From Cryptomeria japonica (lineage: Eukaryota > Streptophyta > Pinopsida > Cupressales > Cupressaceae): a stretch of 64,000 nucleotides of DNA. Every line of letters starts with the position of its first letter. Position 1 is the first letter of the stretch. The stretch covers positions 718,847,867 to 718,911,866 of the forward strand of contig NC_081413.1 in assembly GCF_030272615.1 (NCBI RefSeq), written 5' to 3'. Made by a program: the position numbers and the translations under genes. Positions 25,021 to 36,734 of the stretch are shown one piece after another. Under the pieces are notes generated by a model. The model was not told where the DNA came from. It saw nothing but the letters and a program-made list of their open reading frames with translations, and ran no database searches.

Positions 25021-28000
25021 CCTTGTCTCTTGTATTGACAACTCTAATGAGTGGATCATTAATAGCGGGTGTTCTCACCACATGACTGGTGACCGGAGAA
25101 ATTTTTTGACTCTGGAAGAATATGATGGAGGTGTTGTCCAGTTTGGCTATGATGCACCTTGCATGGTGAAAGGAAAAGGATCTATCTCACTGAATGGAAA
25201 GAGCAGTGCAGATGATGTCTATTGGGTGGAAGGCCTTAAGCACAACCTTTTGAGTGTTTCTTAGCTGAATGACAAAGGACTTATTCTGGAGTTCAAAGGT
25301 GGAGTCTGTAGAATAACTGGAAAAAGTGGTGAACTTATTGCCACCATTAAGTAGACCAGAGGAAACTTGTTTCAGCTGAATGCCAAGATTAGTCAGTGCC
25401 TGATGGCGAAATTTGATGACAGTTGGATATGGCATAGGAGACTTTATCATGTGAATTTTGACAATATTGTAAAGGGGAGTAAGATCAAGGCAGTAAGAGG
25501 ATTTCCTTTGCTATGAAAATAGAAGAATTCTTTATGCAAAGAATGTCATCTTGGGAAGATGTCTTCCACAACATTCAAAGGTAAGTCTTTTTCAATAGAG
25601 AACTTACTTGATCTAGTGCACACCGATCTGTGTGGTTTGATGAAAATGAGAAGCATACAGGGGGATCGGTATTTCATGATTCTTACTGATGACTGCTCAA
25701 GAATGATGTGGGTCAGATTGTTGAAAGACAAGTTTGAGGCATTTGGAAAGTTCAAAGCCTTTAGAGAATTAGTTGAGAAGGAGAGTGGCAGAAGAATAAA
25801 ATGTCTTAGAACTGATCAAGGAGGTAAATTCACTTCTGATGAATTCAACAAGTACTATGAAGAGAATGATATTAAGAGGCAGTTGTCTGCCCCAAGGACA
25901 CCACATCAGAATGACATAACAAAGAGAAACAACAGGATTGTAGTGGAAGTGTCCAAAACTATGCTGATCCAAGGAAATGTTGCTCACACATTTTGGAGAG
26001 AAGTGGTGAGCACTACAATCTATACCATGAATCGGGTACTCATCAAGAAAGGTAAAGACAAAACCCCTTATGAGTACTAGAGTGGAAGAACTCCCAATGT
26101 GAGTTATTTCAAAGTATTTGGGAGTAAATGCTATATCAGGAGAGGTGAGCATCTGAGTAAGTTTGATGCTCAGTCTGATGAAGGAATATTTCTTGGATAT
26201 TCCACTAAAAGTAAAGCTCTCAAGTGCTACAACAGAAGGACCTAGAAGATTGTTGAGAGTATCAATGTTAGGGTTGATGAATCCCCTTAGAAGGCTGAGG
26301 AAACTAGTAGCAAGGAAATAGAAGATGAACCTGGTTTAGCCTTCTGGGAACTAGTTAAGAAAGAAACAAATGACAAACACTATAAAGACCTCAATGTTTT
26401 TGTATTAGTAGAAACTTTAGCGGGTGAAGAAGAAGAAGTGGAAAAAGAAGAGGAAAAGCAAGCAGAACCTGCTATGGTCATTCCTAGGTATGTAATACTA
26501 CATCATGATCCAAAGAAGGTCATAGGAGACAAAGATGTAGGAATACTTACAAGGAGAAAGGTGAAAGAAAACTCATGCATGATTTCAAAATTTGAGCCTA
26601 AGACCACTAGAGAGGCACTTACCGATGAAGACTGGATAAAGGCAATGGAAGAGGAGTTGGACTAGATAGAGAAGAATGCAACATGGTCCTTGGTACCCAG
26701 ATTGAAACACAATAATGTCATTGGTACCAAACGGGTCTTCAGGAATAAGTTGAATGAAGAAGGCACAGTGGTAAGGAACAAGGCAAGACTTGTATGCAGA
26801 GGATATGCTCAGGAAGAAGGAGAAGACTATGGAGAAACCTTTTCCCAAGTGGCTAGACTAGAAGGTGTCTGAATGCTACTTGTATTTGCAACAGTCAAGG
26901 GATTCAAGGTATACCAGATGGATGTGAAGTCTACACTCTTGAATGGAATCCTAGAAGAAGAAGTGTATATTGAGAAATCGGATGGGATTGCTTTGTCAGA
27001 AGATAGTAACATGGTGTTTAGATTACACAAGGCCCTGTATGGATTGAAACAAGCACCAAGGGCATGGTATAAATGGTTACACTCTCATCATGTGAAGATA
27101 GGATTTCAGAGAATAAGTGAGGACAACAACATATACCTGAAATCTGAAGGTGATCAGATACTGATCTGTGAAGTATTTGTAGATGACATAATCTTTGGAG
27201 GAGATGATGAAATGAGTCATGCATTTGCAGATGAAATGAAGAAAGAGTTTGAGATGTCTCTCATTAGAGAGATAAAGTTCTTCATTGGTCTACAGATTCA
27301 GCAGATAAAAGAAGGAATCTTCATTGCCCAGTCCAAGTATATCAAAGAGGTATTGAAGACCTTTAGCATGGAGGAGATCAAACCGGCTAGAACACCGATG
27401 GTGACTGACTGAAAACTGACTAAGGAGGATGATTTGGTGTTGGTGAATGAGAAGGAGTATTGATCAATAATCAGTAAGTTGCACTATATGATGCAAAACA
27501 AACTAGAAATTACTCATTCAATGGGCATAGTGGCCCATTTTTAGAAGAGTCCAAGAGAATCCCACTTGGTAGCAGTAAAGAGGATTCTTAGATACTTGAA
27601 AGGGACAGTTGATTATGGATTGTGGTATCCATACAATGGCAACTTTGATCTCAAAGTGTTTACTGATGCATATTGGCCAGGTAATGTGGATGACCGGAAG
27701 AGCACAACCGGTGGAGTGTTCTTCCCCGGTGGAGTACTAGTCTCGTGGACGAGCAAGAAGCAGAGCTGTATTTCCTAGTCTACAACTGAAGCAGAGTATG
27801 TGGCATCATTTATGAACTACACTCAAGCAATCTAGATGAAGCATGTACTGAATGGCTTCAAAGTGACTATATCTGAACTGGTGAGTATTTTTTGTGATAA
27901 TACCAGTGCAATAAACATTTCCAAAAATCTGATACTGCATGCTAGGACTAAGCACATTGAGCTCAAGTATCATTTCTTGTGAGAAAAGGTTCAGAATAAA

Positions 28001-28130
28001 GAGGTTGCGTTAGAACATGTTTCCAGTAAGGAGTAGCTAGCGGACATATTCACTAAGCCCTTACAGAAGAATACATTTACCTATTTGAGAGGTGAATTAG
28101 GGGTTCTGCCCCTTCATGAAGTAAACTAAA
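25020..28130 (+). pseudogene. Ty1/copia pol (protease, integrase, reverse transcriptase, RNase H), decayed
   Basis: Protease: WIINSGCSHHMTG at about 25053-25091, with the catalytic Asp changed to Asn. Integrase: GAG-pre-integrase WHRRLYH with CKEC (25428-25550), then a core with HTDLCG (about 25620) and RTDQGG (about 25810), but the third acid is lost (NDITKRNNR at about 25910-25935, where the family has NGxxERxNR). Reverse transcriptase: about 26690-27412, with KARLVCRGYAQ, MDVKSTLLNG and the catalytic FVDDIIFGG at about 27175. RNase H: 27566 to about 28100, with TDAYWPGNVDDRKSTTGG and TEAEYVA. In-frame stops are TAG (for example 25262, 26242, 26290, 26665, 27778) or TGA (26871, 27979). I saw no TAA. 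Many fall where the family has Gln, Trp or Arg. Confidence 0.92.
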
Positions 28131-28428
28131 GTTGTGTACTCCACATCAGTCAGGTAATACCATGTCAGATCTTACAGGATTGATGTGTTTAAGGATGCTA
28201 CTCCATAGGGGGAGCAGCATAGTGAAGCTTGGAAGCTTGTGCCTCCACTTTGGCATTGCTATCAAAGGGGGAGAAGATATCTGATGTTGAAGAGATATGG
28301 CAGAGTGTGCACTAACCAGCCCAGATGGTGGTAGTGGTGATCTTTGAATCGGTATATGTCAACTAGTATATGTTATTGAGCATGGTGCAGATATTGAGCA
28401 ATGATACATTGACTATTGACATCAATGC

Positions 28429-28440
28429 CGAAGGGGGAGA
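28429..28440 (+). other. Polypurine tract of the copia element
   Basis: GAAGGGGGAGA lies immediately before the 3' LTR start TGTTGG, the usual place for plus-strand DNA priming. Confidence 0.8.
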
Positions 28441-28441
28441 T

Positions 28442-29809
28442 TGTTGGCATATGATGAATCAGTGACAATGTATGTTGTCATTGATGTCAATAAGTACTCA
28501 AGCAAGAGAATTGGTATGCACTAGTATGAAGATTGGAAGTGGTTATGGTCAACTAGGATGGAGTGGACCAGTGTCGGGATTCACTAAGTGTGACTACCGG
28601 TTGGTAGTCTCTATTCTTCTCTAGGGTTTCCAGTATGGCCTGTGCGGTGCAACCGATGGTGTTTTGTGAATGATAAGGATAGGGATTGGGATGCCATGTT
28701 AGCTGTGTGCATGTGAAGAATTTCCTTGAGGATCTTGCACATGAAGATCGAATGTATTTAATGCCTATCTCGGGAATGCACGATTTTCTGAGTGGTGTGT
28801 GAAGAGCGTGTGATGGGTTACTATTTTCCAGATGCGGTGAAGATTGGATAATGCAAAATGTCTTGAGATCTATCTTAGATCTTTTCATTATATGCAATGT
28901 GTCTAGACAGTCAAGATTGGACACCTATAATTGTAAACATAAACTATTTAGGGTTTAGGGTTTATTCTACCAACCTAATTTTTGTGTATAAGGTCGACGA
29001 GTTTTGTTATTGTAGTGGTTGGAAAAAGTTGTGTGTGTGTGTTTGTGTGTTGGAGATTAGATACTTGCTAAACCAGAGTGAGGAATCTACAGAGTGTGAT
29101 TGCAGAGGAGAGGAACTGAAAAGGATCTCCTTTAGCAAGGAGTGTTGTTATCAGATCAGAGTTTTACCTGTTGTCTTCTAACCGTTTCAATAGAAGGAAA
29201 ATCCCTTGACCGGGTAGCTTTAACAAGCTTTGTTGTAAATCCTCTAACCAGGTGGCTCAAGTTCATTGAGTTATTTAAATCCTCTAGCAAGGTAACCTTT
29301 AACAGGGTTTCAACCTTTAACAGGGTATATAGCCATCCCTTAACGAGGTGATCCCTAACATGATCGATTACTAATAGAACCTTATTTTAAATTCTTTAAC
29401 TAGACTAGGCTCCTAACAGAGAGGACTTCAAAAGAGGTCAAAACAAACTTGTGGGTATTCATTCCCACCGTGGTTTTTCCTGTTTGGGTTTCCACGTGAA
29501 AAATCTTTGTGTTATGGGTTGTGAGTTTCTGATTAAGTTAGTTATGGAAGCAGTGTTAAATGGTTGTGGTATTGTAGATACAAATAATGCATGATTATAT
29601 CGGTAAAGTAGTCATCAAGATTTGAGATCTGTGGAATGTTGTCTGAAGTATATGTGTTTAACTGGTATAGCTATGGTTATGCTCAGTGGTGAAGACAACC
29701 AGTCAGCTGTGTTTTAATATGATAAAGTGTTGTGAAGTTTTTGTGTGTACTGATTCACCTCCCGCTCTCAGTACCAGTTAGGACCTTAGTTGCTCATCAT
29801 TTTTCATCA
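28442..29809 (+). repeat. 3' LTR of the copia element, 1368 bp
   Basis: It starts TGTTGGCATATGATG and ends TTTTCATCA just before the CATTT duplication. The second half carries the repeated CCTCTAACCAGG / CCTTTAACAGGG phrases, GTGGTTTTTCCTGTTTGGG, and a CTGATTCACCTCCCGCTCTCA block near its 3' end. These phrases recur in the LTRs at 30282-31456 and after 63500, so the three belong to related families. Confidence 0.85.
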
Positions 29810-29814
29810 CATTT

Positions 29815-30281
29815 ATCCCCCACTTTAGTGGGAGTATGGGACTAACATACTCATAGTAAAGTACAAAGTCGCATTGAAAAAAAATCAACAATATATCAAA
29901 GAGACAAGACACACCAAGCACCCATGGACTTTAGGATCTTATTACTCTAATATCAAGATAAAAGGAACAACAAATGAAAGGGAAAGAGAGAGAATGACTC
30001 TACTGGCCTGGTAAGATTTTCTTACTATGAGTCATGAAAAATAAAAATACCAAATCACAAAGAAAAAAGGATTAGTTTGCAAAGTAAATTGAGTATCGAA
30101 AACATGCCATGGTGTGTAAATAAAGTGTAACATTGAGTGGAGTGTATTCTCCCATGTTAAAGTGATTGTATATACCTTATCAAGAGAAATTTATTTAAGG
30201 TAGCATGCATCCAAAAGACAAGTATGTTACCACAATGATATGCCCCTAAGAAAGGACAAACACAAAACATATAGAAAAAGA
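29815..30281 (-). mobile_element. 3' internal region of the old gypsy element
   Basis: It is homologous along its length to 44823-45245 of the younger gag-only gypsy element. Shared blocks include CCCCCACTTTAG, AGTAAAGTACAA or GGTAAAGTACAA, ACACCAAGC, GGATCTTA, CACTATGAGTCATG or TACTATGAGTCATG, and TTTAAGGTAG. It is the internal continuation of the LTR at 22178-23314. It ends at 30281, where a copia-like LTR begins, so the rest of the element is expected on the far side of that insertion, beyond the window. Confidence 0.75.
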
Positions 30282-31456
30282 TGTTGGCATTTGACTGAAC
30301 TGGTAAAGCCTGTTGTGAAATGCAACCGGTAAATGATTGATTGGTGAATGTGATGAAGAGATTGAGATTCATGTTTGATGACTAAGTCTTGTGTTGTCAT
30401 TGACGGAAACAATATTTTTGTGGTCATCTAAGTCTTCGAAGCCAACCGGTATAGATGACAGTTTACCAATGAACCGACAAATAGGTTCTTAACCGGTAAA
30501 CAAAGACAGAGTTGCATTCATGCAACCGGTATAGGCAATTGATGAAGAGTTGAATGATGTGGTTTTACAGGAGTGATGGAGACATGCATTTGGAGCTATG
30601 TTCATGACTGCATTGGTAGATTCAATCGAACAAGCAAGATTTGATGTATAGAGCAAGTATTCTGATGAACACTTAACCGGTAGTGATAAAGTCACTTAAG
30701 TCGGTAAAACGACACAGGTTTTGATTTGTTATGTCGGTGACTGACATAAGTTCGGCATGCAAAGTTATTTTGTTTAAATTAATTGAACCTAGGAAATTGT
30801 TCCAAGGTTGTAGCCGAGTAAGTTGATGTCTATAAAAAGTGTTATGAGTTATGAGATAGACATAAGATCGAAGGTGAGTATTAAGTGAGATTGTGATTGT
30901 GCGGTGATTAGTGAAGCTCTGTATTGATGTGTTGTTGAATTTTTGAGGATTTGAAGTGGATCTTATCAGAAAAAGAGGTGTTATATGAAGATAATTTGAA
31001 CTTTTGTTATCTTAATAGTTACAACACTAAAATCCCTTAACTGGGTAGGTCCTAACAGGGTAGCTCTATATCAGAGTGTTAAATCCTCTTGTAAGGTTGA
31101 TCCTATTAGGTCAAAGCTCCTAATAGGGCTAATCATTTAAATCTCTTAACTGGGTGACTCCTAACCGGGTCTAGTCCTAACAGGGCATGTTTGTAAGACC
31201 TTAACCAGTCAAGATTTCTATCCTAGAGATAGTGAATCTTGTGGGTATTAACTCCCACCATGGTTTTTCCCTTTTGGGTTTCCACGTATAAATTTCTTGT
31301 GTTATGTGGAATTTGTTTTATTGGGTATTAGCTTATGTGGTGATATTCCTCTTGTGCTTATTAAGTTTTAAGTTTTTTAAGTTGGTGATCAGATTCATAT
31401 TATTTTTGCTTGCACTGATTCACACCCCCCCCTCTCAGTGCCTTATAAGTTTATCA
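30282..31456 (+). mobile_element. 5' LTR of a copia-like element with unusual ORFs, 1175 bp
   Basis: It starts TGTTGGCATTTGACTG and ends TTTATCA, followed after two bases by a tRNA-Met-type PBS. It carries the repeated CCCTTAACTGGG / CCTAACAGGG phrases, CCCACCATGGTTTTTCCC, and a CACCCCCCCCTCTCAGTG block near its 3' end. The matching 3' LTR was not found and may lie beyond 64000. The LTR-like sequence at 62857-64000 is of a related but different family. Confidence 0.75.
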
Positions 31457-31458
31457 AT

Positions 31459-31471
31459 TGGTATCAGAGCC
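31459..31471 (+). other. Primer-binding site, initiator tRNA-Met type
   Basis: TGGTATCAGAGCC starts two bases after the LTR end. It is the standard plant copia PBS complementary to the 3' end of initiator tRNA-Met. Confidence 0.9.
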
Positions 31472-31518
31472 AAAATTCTTTGAGGCTAAACTACTTAAGA
31501 AGTATTCTTAAGGCAGAC

Positions 31519-32832
31519 ATGGGAGATATGAGTTATAGAGAGATGTTTAACAAACTTGCAGAAATTGAGGATGCCCTAGAAACATTGAGAGGTAAGTATA
31601 AAGCTTCACTTGCTAAGAGAAGAGAGCTAACCAAACAACTGTTGGAGGTTTCTGAGAGCAGTTCTTCTGATGAAGCAAACATAGGTGCATTGGTCGATGA
31701 GGTGGAGAAACTAAAGGATGAGAAGACTAACTTGAGGAGAGAGCTAGAAGCCCTAACTATCTAGATGAATCAGGAACTTGAAGCAAGGAGGGCAGTAGAA
31801 GACAAGGTCTAAGAGAAAGAACGTGAGATCTTTAAGATAAATCAAGAAAATGACACTCTATATGCACACTAGAATGAGGAAAGAGAAGAAAAAGAAGAGA
31901 TAAAGGCATAACTGGATATGGAAATGTCTCTTACAGAGACTCTCATGAAAAGGAATGAAGACCTTACAAAAGAACTTGTTGATGCTAATGAGAAGCTTGC
32001 AAAGTTTAATAAAAGTTCTACCATGCTTGATGAACAAATCCAATCTCAAAGGATGAACGGTGATACAACTAGATTGGGTTATAATAATTGTTAGAAAGGT
32101 GAGTTTTCCAGTAATAAGGACAACTTGCATGAAGGTAAATTTGCACCTAAAGTTCAAAAACCCATCGGTAAGAAATCTTATAAGCCTATTTGTTTCAATT
32201 GTCATAAACCAAGACATACTGTTAAGGTTTGTAGAAGCAGATATGATGTTGCTAATGGTTATAGACCCAATGCTTATCAAGGATATAAGCCAAGAACCTT
32301 TAATGGTTATTGTTTCACTTGCAACATGCATGGGCATAGAGTTGTTGAGTGTAGGTATGGAGTAAATAATCTGGCACCGCACATGAGTCAGAGGTCTGGT
32401 GGTGGTTGGCAAAGAACCTTTAATGACTCGAGAAGTTCTAACTAGCAGAGACCCTATGGTAACCGGTCTAGTCCCTATGAGATGGAAAAGAAGATTAATG
32501 TAGTTTGCATAATCTATCATAACTATGGTCATGTAGCTATGAACTGAAGAAGAAGGATTGGTAGAGGTAATGCTAGACCTTGGAGAGAATCTGGTATGAC
32601 CACTTATCATTGTCATAAACTGAGACATATTGCAAAGTTTTGCAAAGAAAAGGTGAACCAACCGGTGAATCAATCTGCTAACCAAAAAGGGAAGATGAAA
32701 GTTGATGTGGAGGAGACCAAAGCTGAAATGAACAAAATCTTAAAAAAGAAGGATGATGAGAAAACTAAAGTCAAACCATCTGAAGATCCTATTTCTTCAC
32801 CTAGTGTAGAGAACCCTTCACTAACAAACTAA
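31519..32832 (+). pseudogene. Gag-like ORF with coiled coil and four zinc knuckles
   Basis: One frame from ATG 31519 (MGDMSYREMFNKLAEIEDAL) to TAA 32830-32832 can be followed throughout, broken by stops such as TAG 31762, TAA 31810 and further TAG, TAA and TGA codons. The first 200 residues are a long Glu/Lys-rich coiled coil. Then come CFNCHKPRHTVKVC (about 32194-32235) and CFTCNMHGHRVVEC (about 32311-32352), both CX2CX4HX4C. Two damaged knuckles follow: CIICHNYGHVAMN, and YHCHKLRHIAKFC with its first Cys replaced by Tyr. The C-terminal tail is Lys-rich. There is no protease, integrase or RT after it. I read it as a gag-type RNA-binding protein of a non-autonomous element; that role is inferred. 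Confidence 0.7.
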
Positions 32833-33283
32833 GTTATTAAAAAGCTTAGGGGGAGCTTAATGTTAGATCCATTTCAAAACCTCCTGAAGGACCATGAGGT
32901 ATGTTAAATCTGCATACTTTGATGTATTATGATATTAAGAAGTGATTTTGTGATCAAACCGGTAGGTTTGATGTGTTATGAGAACCAATAGTGTGTTAAA
33001 AGATATTTTAGGGTTTTACCGAAAATAGCATTTAATGTGGTGGGTAATGGGCAAATAAAATGACTTTTTGAATGTTTTTTGTCACATTGCATTCTTGTGA
33101 GAACACAAACAACGAATAGATCAAAGCGGAGTTTGTGTTTGCAACATTGGCAAAGATTTGAAGTGATCTAGTGTGATTTGCGATCACGAAATAGTGAGAT
33201 AGATTTGACAATGTTTGGAACCCTAGTGAAGAAGTGGTAAAAGGTATTTATTCAGAAATCTTGATATCTACTTATCTTTTTGA

Positions 33284-34744
33284 ATCATTGAAGATGGACA
33301 CCCACATTTAGTTGATGTTACCGATAGACCCCATCCTGAATTTAAGAGGCACCCATTTAAGTCTAAGGAAATTGATCCTGCCAGAGCTCTATCTGAGGTT
33401 CCTTATGGTGTCTTACATGTTGAAAACGTTAGATCTTTCTTTCATTGCAAACTAGAGGATCTTGGTGTTGCCGCTATTTTTTTTCAATATAAAGCATTGT
33501 GTGATAAGAATGGTATTTTGAAGGATCAATTTAAAAGGGTTACCGAGAAAGGGTTTCACCATGCCCTAAATTTTATTAATGAATTTGATGATGAACTTGT
33601 GAGATATGTGCTTAGCAGGATTCATGACCAGTTTATGTGGCTCGGCCGACCACATAAATTTTCTAAGGAAGCTATTCACACAATCACCAGATTTTGTGCC
33701 ATCGATGAGGTTCCAATTTTGAGATCCATTCCTAAGAATGACGTAGAAAAGTTAACCGGATCTAAATGGGATGGAAGAGCAATGATGGTGAATAATATCA
33801 ATGATCTAGTAGTAAAGTATGCTTCTATGGTGATCAGTTACCGAATCTATTACTCTAGCAGGATTAATAACATCCCTACTACAGCTATTCATACAACTTA
33901 CCAGATGATCAAAGAAGATGTTGACTATGACTTGTCAGAGGCGTTGAGGAGTCAACTTGTGTTGAACCTAGAATCCATAAAAAAATGATAAGAGGTTAAG
34001 GTTTAAATTTGGTCAATTAATTCTAAGTCTATTCTTTTATTTTCAGAAATGTTTCCCTGGTATTGGTGATATCCAATGGATAAATGGCACTCCTACATTG
34101 ACGCAGATGAAGTACAACATTAGAATGCTTGGTAATTATTTTGGAAAAATTGCATGGGGATATTTTAAAGACTTTCAAAAGAAAATGCATGCAAGGGAAA
34201 GGATATTGGAAAAGGTTGTCAATTGGTATGAAAGCACAATTTTCTTTATGGTTGATACAGATACTTGCATGATGGAGGTAGTTGTGCCCCAAACTACATC
34301 ATTTTCTTTCCCAACTGGTAGATACAATAGATCTTCTGATTGCATATGCTAATCATTGCTTGCCCAACTAGTAGATACAACAAAATGGTTTGGCACTTAC
34401 AAGGAGAAATCCCTTCAAGTGCATTTTTAACTTCAAAGACCGATAATTGCAAAGAAAGTTAGAAAATAAGTTGAAGCATTTGTAGAGAAAGCATGATTCA
34501 CAAAGGAAGCCATTGCTGAAGCAAGAGAAAAGCATGCTTCTTAAGAAGCCGGAACATCAAGTGCACCAACCGATACCCGCACCAGTGTAAAGATAAGAGC
34601 TAGAAAGGAGAAGGCTGCAGAGAAAGAAAAAACAACAGTTGTTAAAAAGGAGAAACCAGTAGAAATTAAAAAGGAGAAACTATCAAAGATTCAGTTTTGG
34701 AGAAAAGGTAAGATTGTTGAACCACCTACTCCACTAGTTAAGAC
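33284..34744 (+). pseudogene. Second ORF of the copia-like element, unknown function (5' part)
   Basis: The frame is open from 33284 (no ATG until 33497) to TGA 33986. It has about 230 residues with segments such as WDGRAMMVNNINDLVVKYAS and the repeated phrases HTITRFCAI and HTTYQMIKED. Similarity of reading continues in another frame at 34047-34352 (GIGDIQWINGTPTLTQMKYN). The change could be a small indel or a 52-bp intron (GTTAAG at 33995, TTTCAG ending 34046). After 34352 the frame is broken several times, then becomes a Lys/Glu-rich tail (34560-34744) ending PPTPLVKT, where a reversed LTR is inserted. I do not recognise the family. The organisation (an extra ORF after gag, with a charged C-terminus) recalls additional ORFs of plant retrotransposons. 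Confidence 0.5.
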
Positions 34745-35335
34745 TGTTGGAAACCAATAACACTAAGAGCAGGGGTTAATTAGTGTTATACCAGAATAGT
34801 AGATTTTAGCCTTAACAAAACATTCATACACCAACCGGTATAAACAAAATTGAAAGAAGTAAAGCAACCAATAAGACAAACACATAAATGAGAATCATAA
34901 GACATAGATTTATATGTGGAAAACCTCAAAGAGGGAAAACCATGGTGGGATTTGTGACCCACAATATCAATCCACTGGCCATATGAAGAGATATTACAAT
35001 ATATGATGGGCCTGCACTCATGGGAAGGCTTATAGCCTAGAGCACACTACTCAATCACAATAGAAGCCTCACTAACTACGTAAAATTCTAGACAACAATC
35101 TGAAGAAGTGTAAACTACTAAGATAGCATCTTCTATGCCAGAATACAGTTCCAGTTTAAGCTCTATCTGTTCTGCTTAGAAACCCTAAACCCCTTTATCA
35201 GAATAAACCTTACAATAAATTTCTCACATACATAATCTCTCTGAATAATCTCACATCATATTACATTTGCATACTAATCCATTCCATACATATCCTTATT
35301 ATCAAAATGATCTAATCAAACTAACCTATATACCC
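34745..35335 (-). mobile_element. Reversed solo LTR, left part, TSD AAGAC
   Basis: The left end is TGTTGGAAACC at 34745, preceded by AAGAC (34740-34744). Read on the minus strand it contains the CCCACCATGGTTTTCCC phrase typical of the copia-like LTR 3' parts here. It breaks at 35335, where the large gypsy element starts, and resumes at 62130. The right terminus GCCAACA ends at 62450, followed again by AAGAC (62451-62455). The total LTR is about 912 bp. Confidence 0.85.
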
Positions 35336-36721
35336 TGATGCCCTACAAAATGGCACAAGGTTAGTAAATGATAAATAACACAAAAGACACAAAACCGTTA
35401 GTGTTAGTCAATCAAAAACTAATCTAAAAAGGCATACCAAGAGAGACACTAAAAACATGCAAGCATATTTAACTATCAAAGCAAACATGATGAGGCATCT
35501 CCAAATACCTCCTAACATGCTCTTAGTTTCTTTCTCCCTTGTTCCTCTCCTCTCCAAGTTCCAAAATAGTGTAGCTCTCAGCAACTTTTTGCACTATGGA
35601 TGCTTATGGAGGATTGAGATTGTAGTATAGCTCTAAATGTGAAATGAAAAGCTAATACTAAACTATTGATACTAAAATGATTTATTTTATCCAAGATGAC
35701 AATACATGAGTTAATTATGCTAAAATGCTCTCTAAAAATGTCTATAGCTTAAATGCATACAAGTTTTCAGGATCTGGATTATGAAGAAATGGGCTCTATT
35801 TATAGGAAAAATGGAGCAATGGATGGTTGAGATTGAGCAATCTCAACAAGGGTCAGGATTGAATGATTTCAAATCCATGTGAGGGCTTTCAACCCAATCC
35901 CAGGACGACAAGTGTCAATGTGAGATAGGTTGAGAGGGGAGTGAATAAGCATTAAATGCCTGATATGACCTTGGGAGCTAAAGTCAAGGTTGGTTGAATG
36001 AATAAACTCTTTATTCAAAGAATAAAGCTTTTATCCAATGGATAAACTCTTGTGCAAATGTGAAATAGATGAATATGGTCAAAATAATAAATGTTTGGGG
36101 AGACAAGTTTGAAATAACCATAAATGGTTATGTAAGAGCCATAAATGGTCATGTAAGAGCCATTAGTGGTCTTGGAAGACTTTGGGGGTTAATTTGTTGA
36201 ACACACAAAGCATTAAATGTTTTTCAAAGACTTTGGAGTCTTTGAGAAGTGACTCCATTTTGCTTAGGAATGTGACAATAATTAGGGGATGGATTAGGCT
36301 AATTAGGAAGGGGTTAGAAGAATCTAGAAGGGGATTAGATTTTGCAAGTGGATTTGGTGGGTGAGGGAAAATAGGATTTTATTAAAATAAAAATTCATTT
36401 ATTTCAATAAATGTGTGCAAGTTGCATTTGTAGGAAAATGCAAGTGGGGTGGGGATAATGATTTAAATAAATGTTTTATTTAATTTATTTAAAATAGGAA
36501 AAGGGGATTTAATTAAATAAATAGATTTTATTTATTTAATTGAATTGTATTTGGTTTAATGAATTAATTAAAATAAATTGAATAATTTATTTAATTAATA
36601 GAAAAATGTTTGGGAATAAATTAATTAAATATTTATTTAATTAATTGATGGCTAGTGGATTTTTAATCAAATAAATAGCAAATATTTATTTAATTAAGCT
36701 GGACATATTTGTGTGACTACA
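35336..36721 (-). repeat. 3' LTR of the Tat-like element
   Basis: Read on the minus strand it starts TGTAGTCACACAAATATG and ends TTGTAGGGCATCA. The U3 side has a long ATTTAATTAA-type tract. It pairs with 60739-62124 at identical length. Confidence 0.95.
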
Positions 36722-36734
36722 TTTGCCCCTCTTT
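36722..36734 (-). other. Polypurine tract of the Tat-like element
   Basis: The reverse complement is AAAGAGGGGCAAA, directly adjoining the LTR start TGTAGTC on the minus strand. It fixes the element's orientation. Confidence 0.85.

Larger units (their letters stand above)
23318..29809 (+). mobile_element. Ty1/copia retrotransposon, decayed, TSD CATTT
   Basis: The element runs from TGTTGGCATATGATG (23318) to TTTTCATCA (29809) and is flanked by CATTT at 23313-23317 and 29810-29814. The order protease, integrase, reverse transcriptase, RNase H is that of Ty1/copia. The 3' LTR is complete. The 5' LTR is truncated at about 23720, and the PBS and gag start are missing. The insertion lies at the boundary between the old gypsy LTR and its polypurine tract. 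Catalytic residues are lost in protease and integrase, so it is not autonomous. Confidence 0.9.

Noticed and set aside
28947-28964. Interstitial telomere repeat (TTTAGGG)n
   Set aside because: Only about two and a half units inside a copia LTR. More likely a telo-box-like promoter or leader element, or chance.
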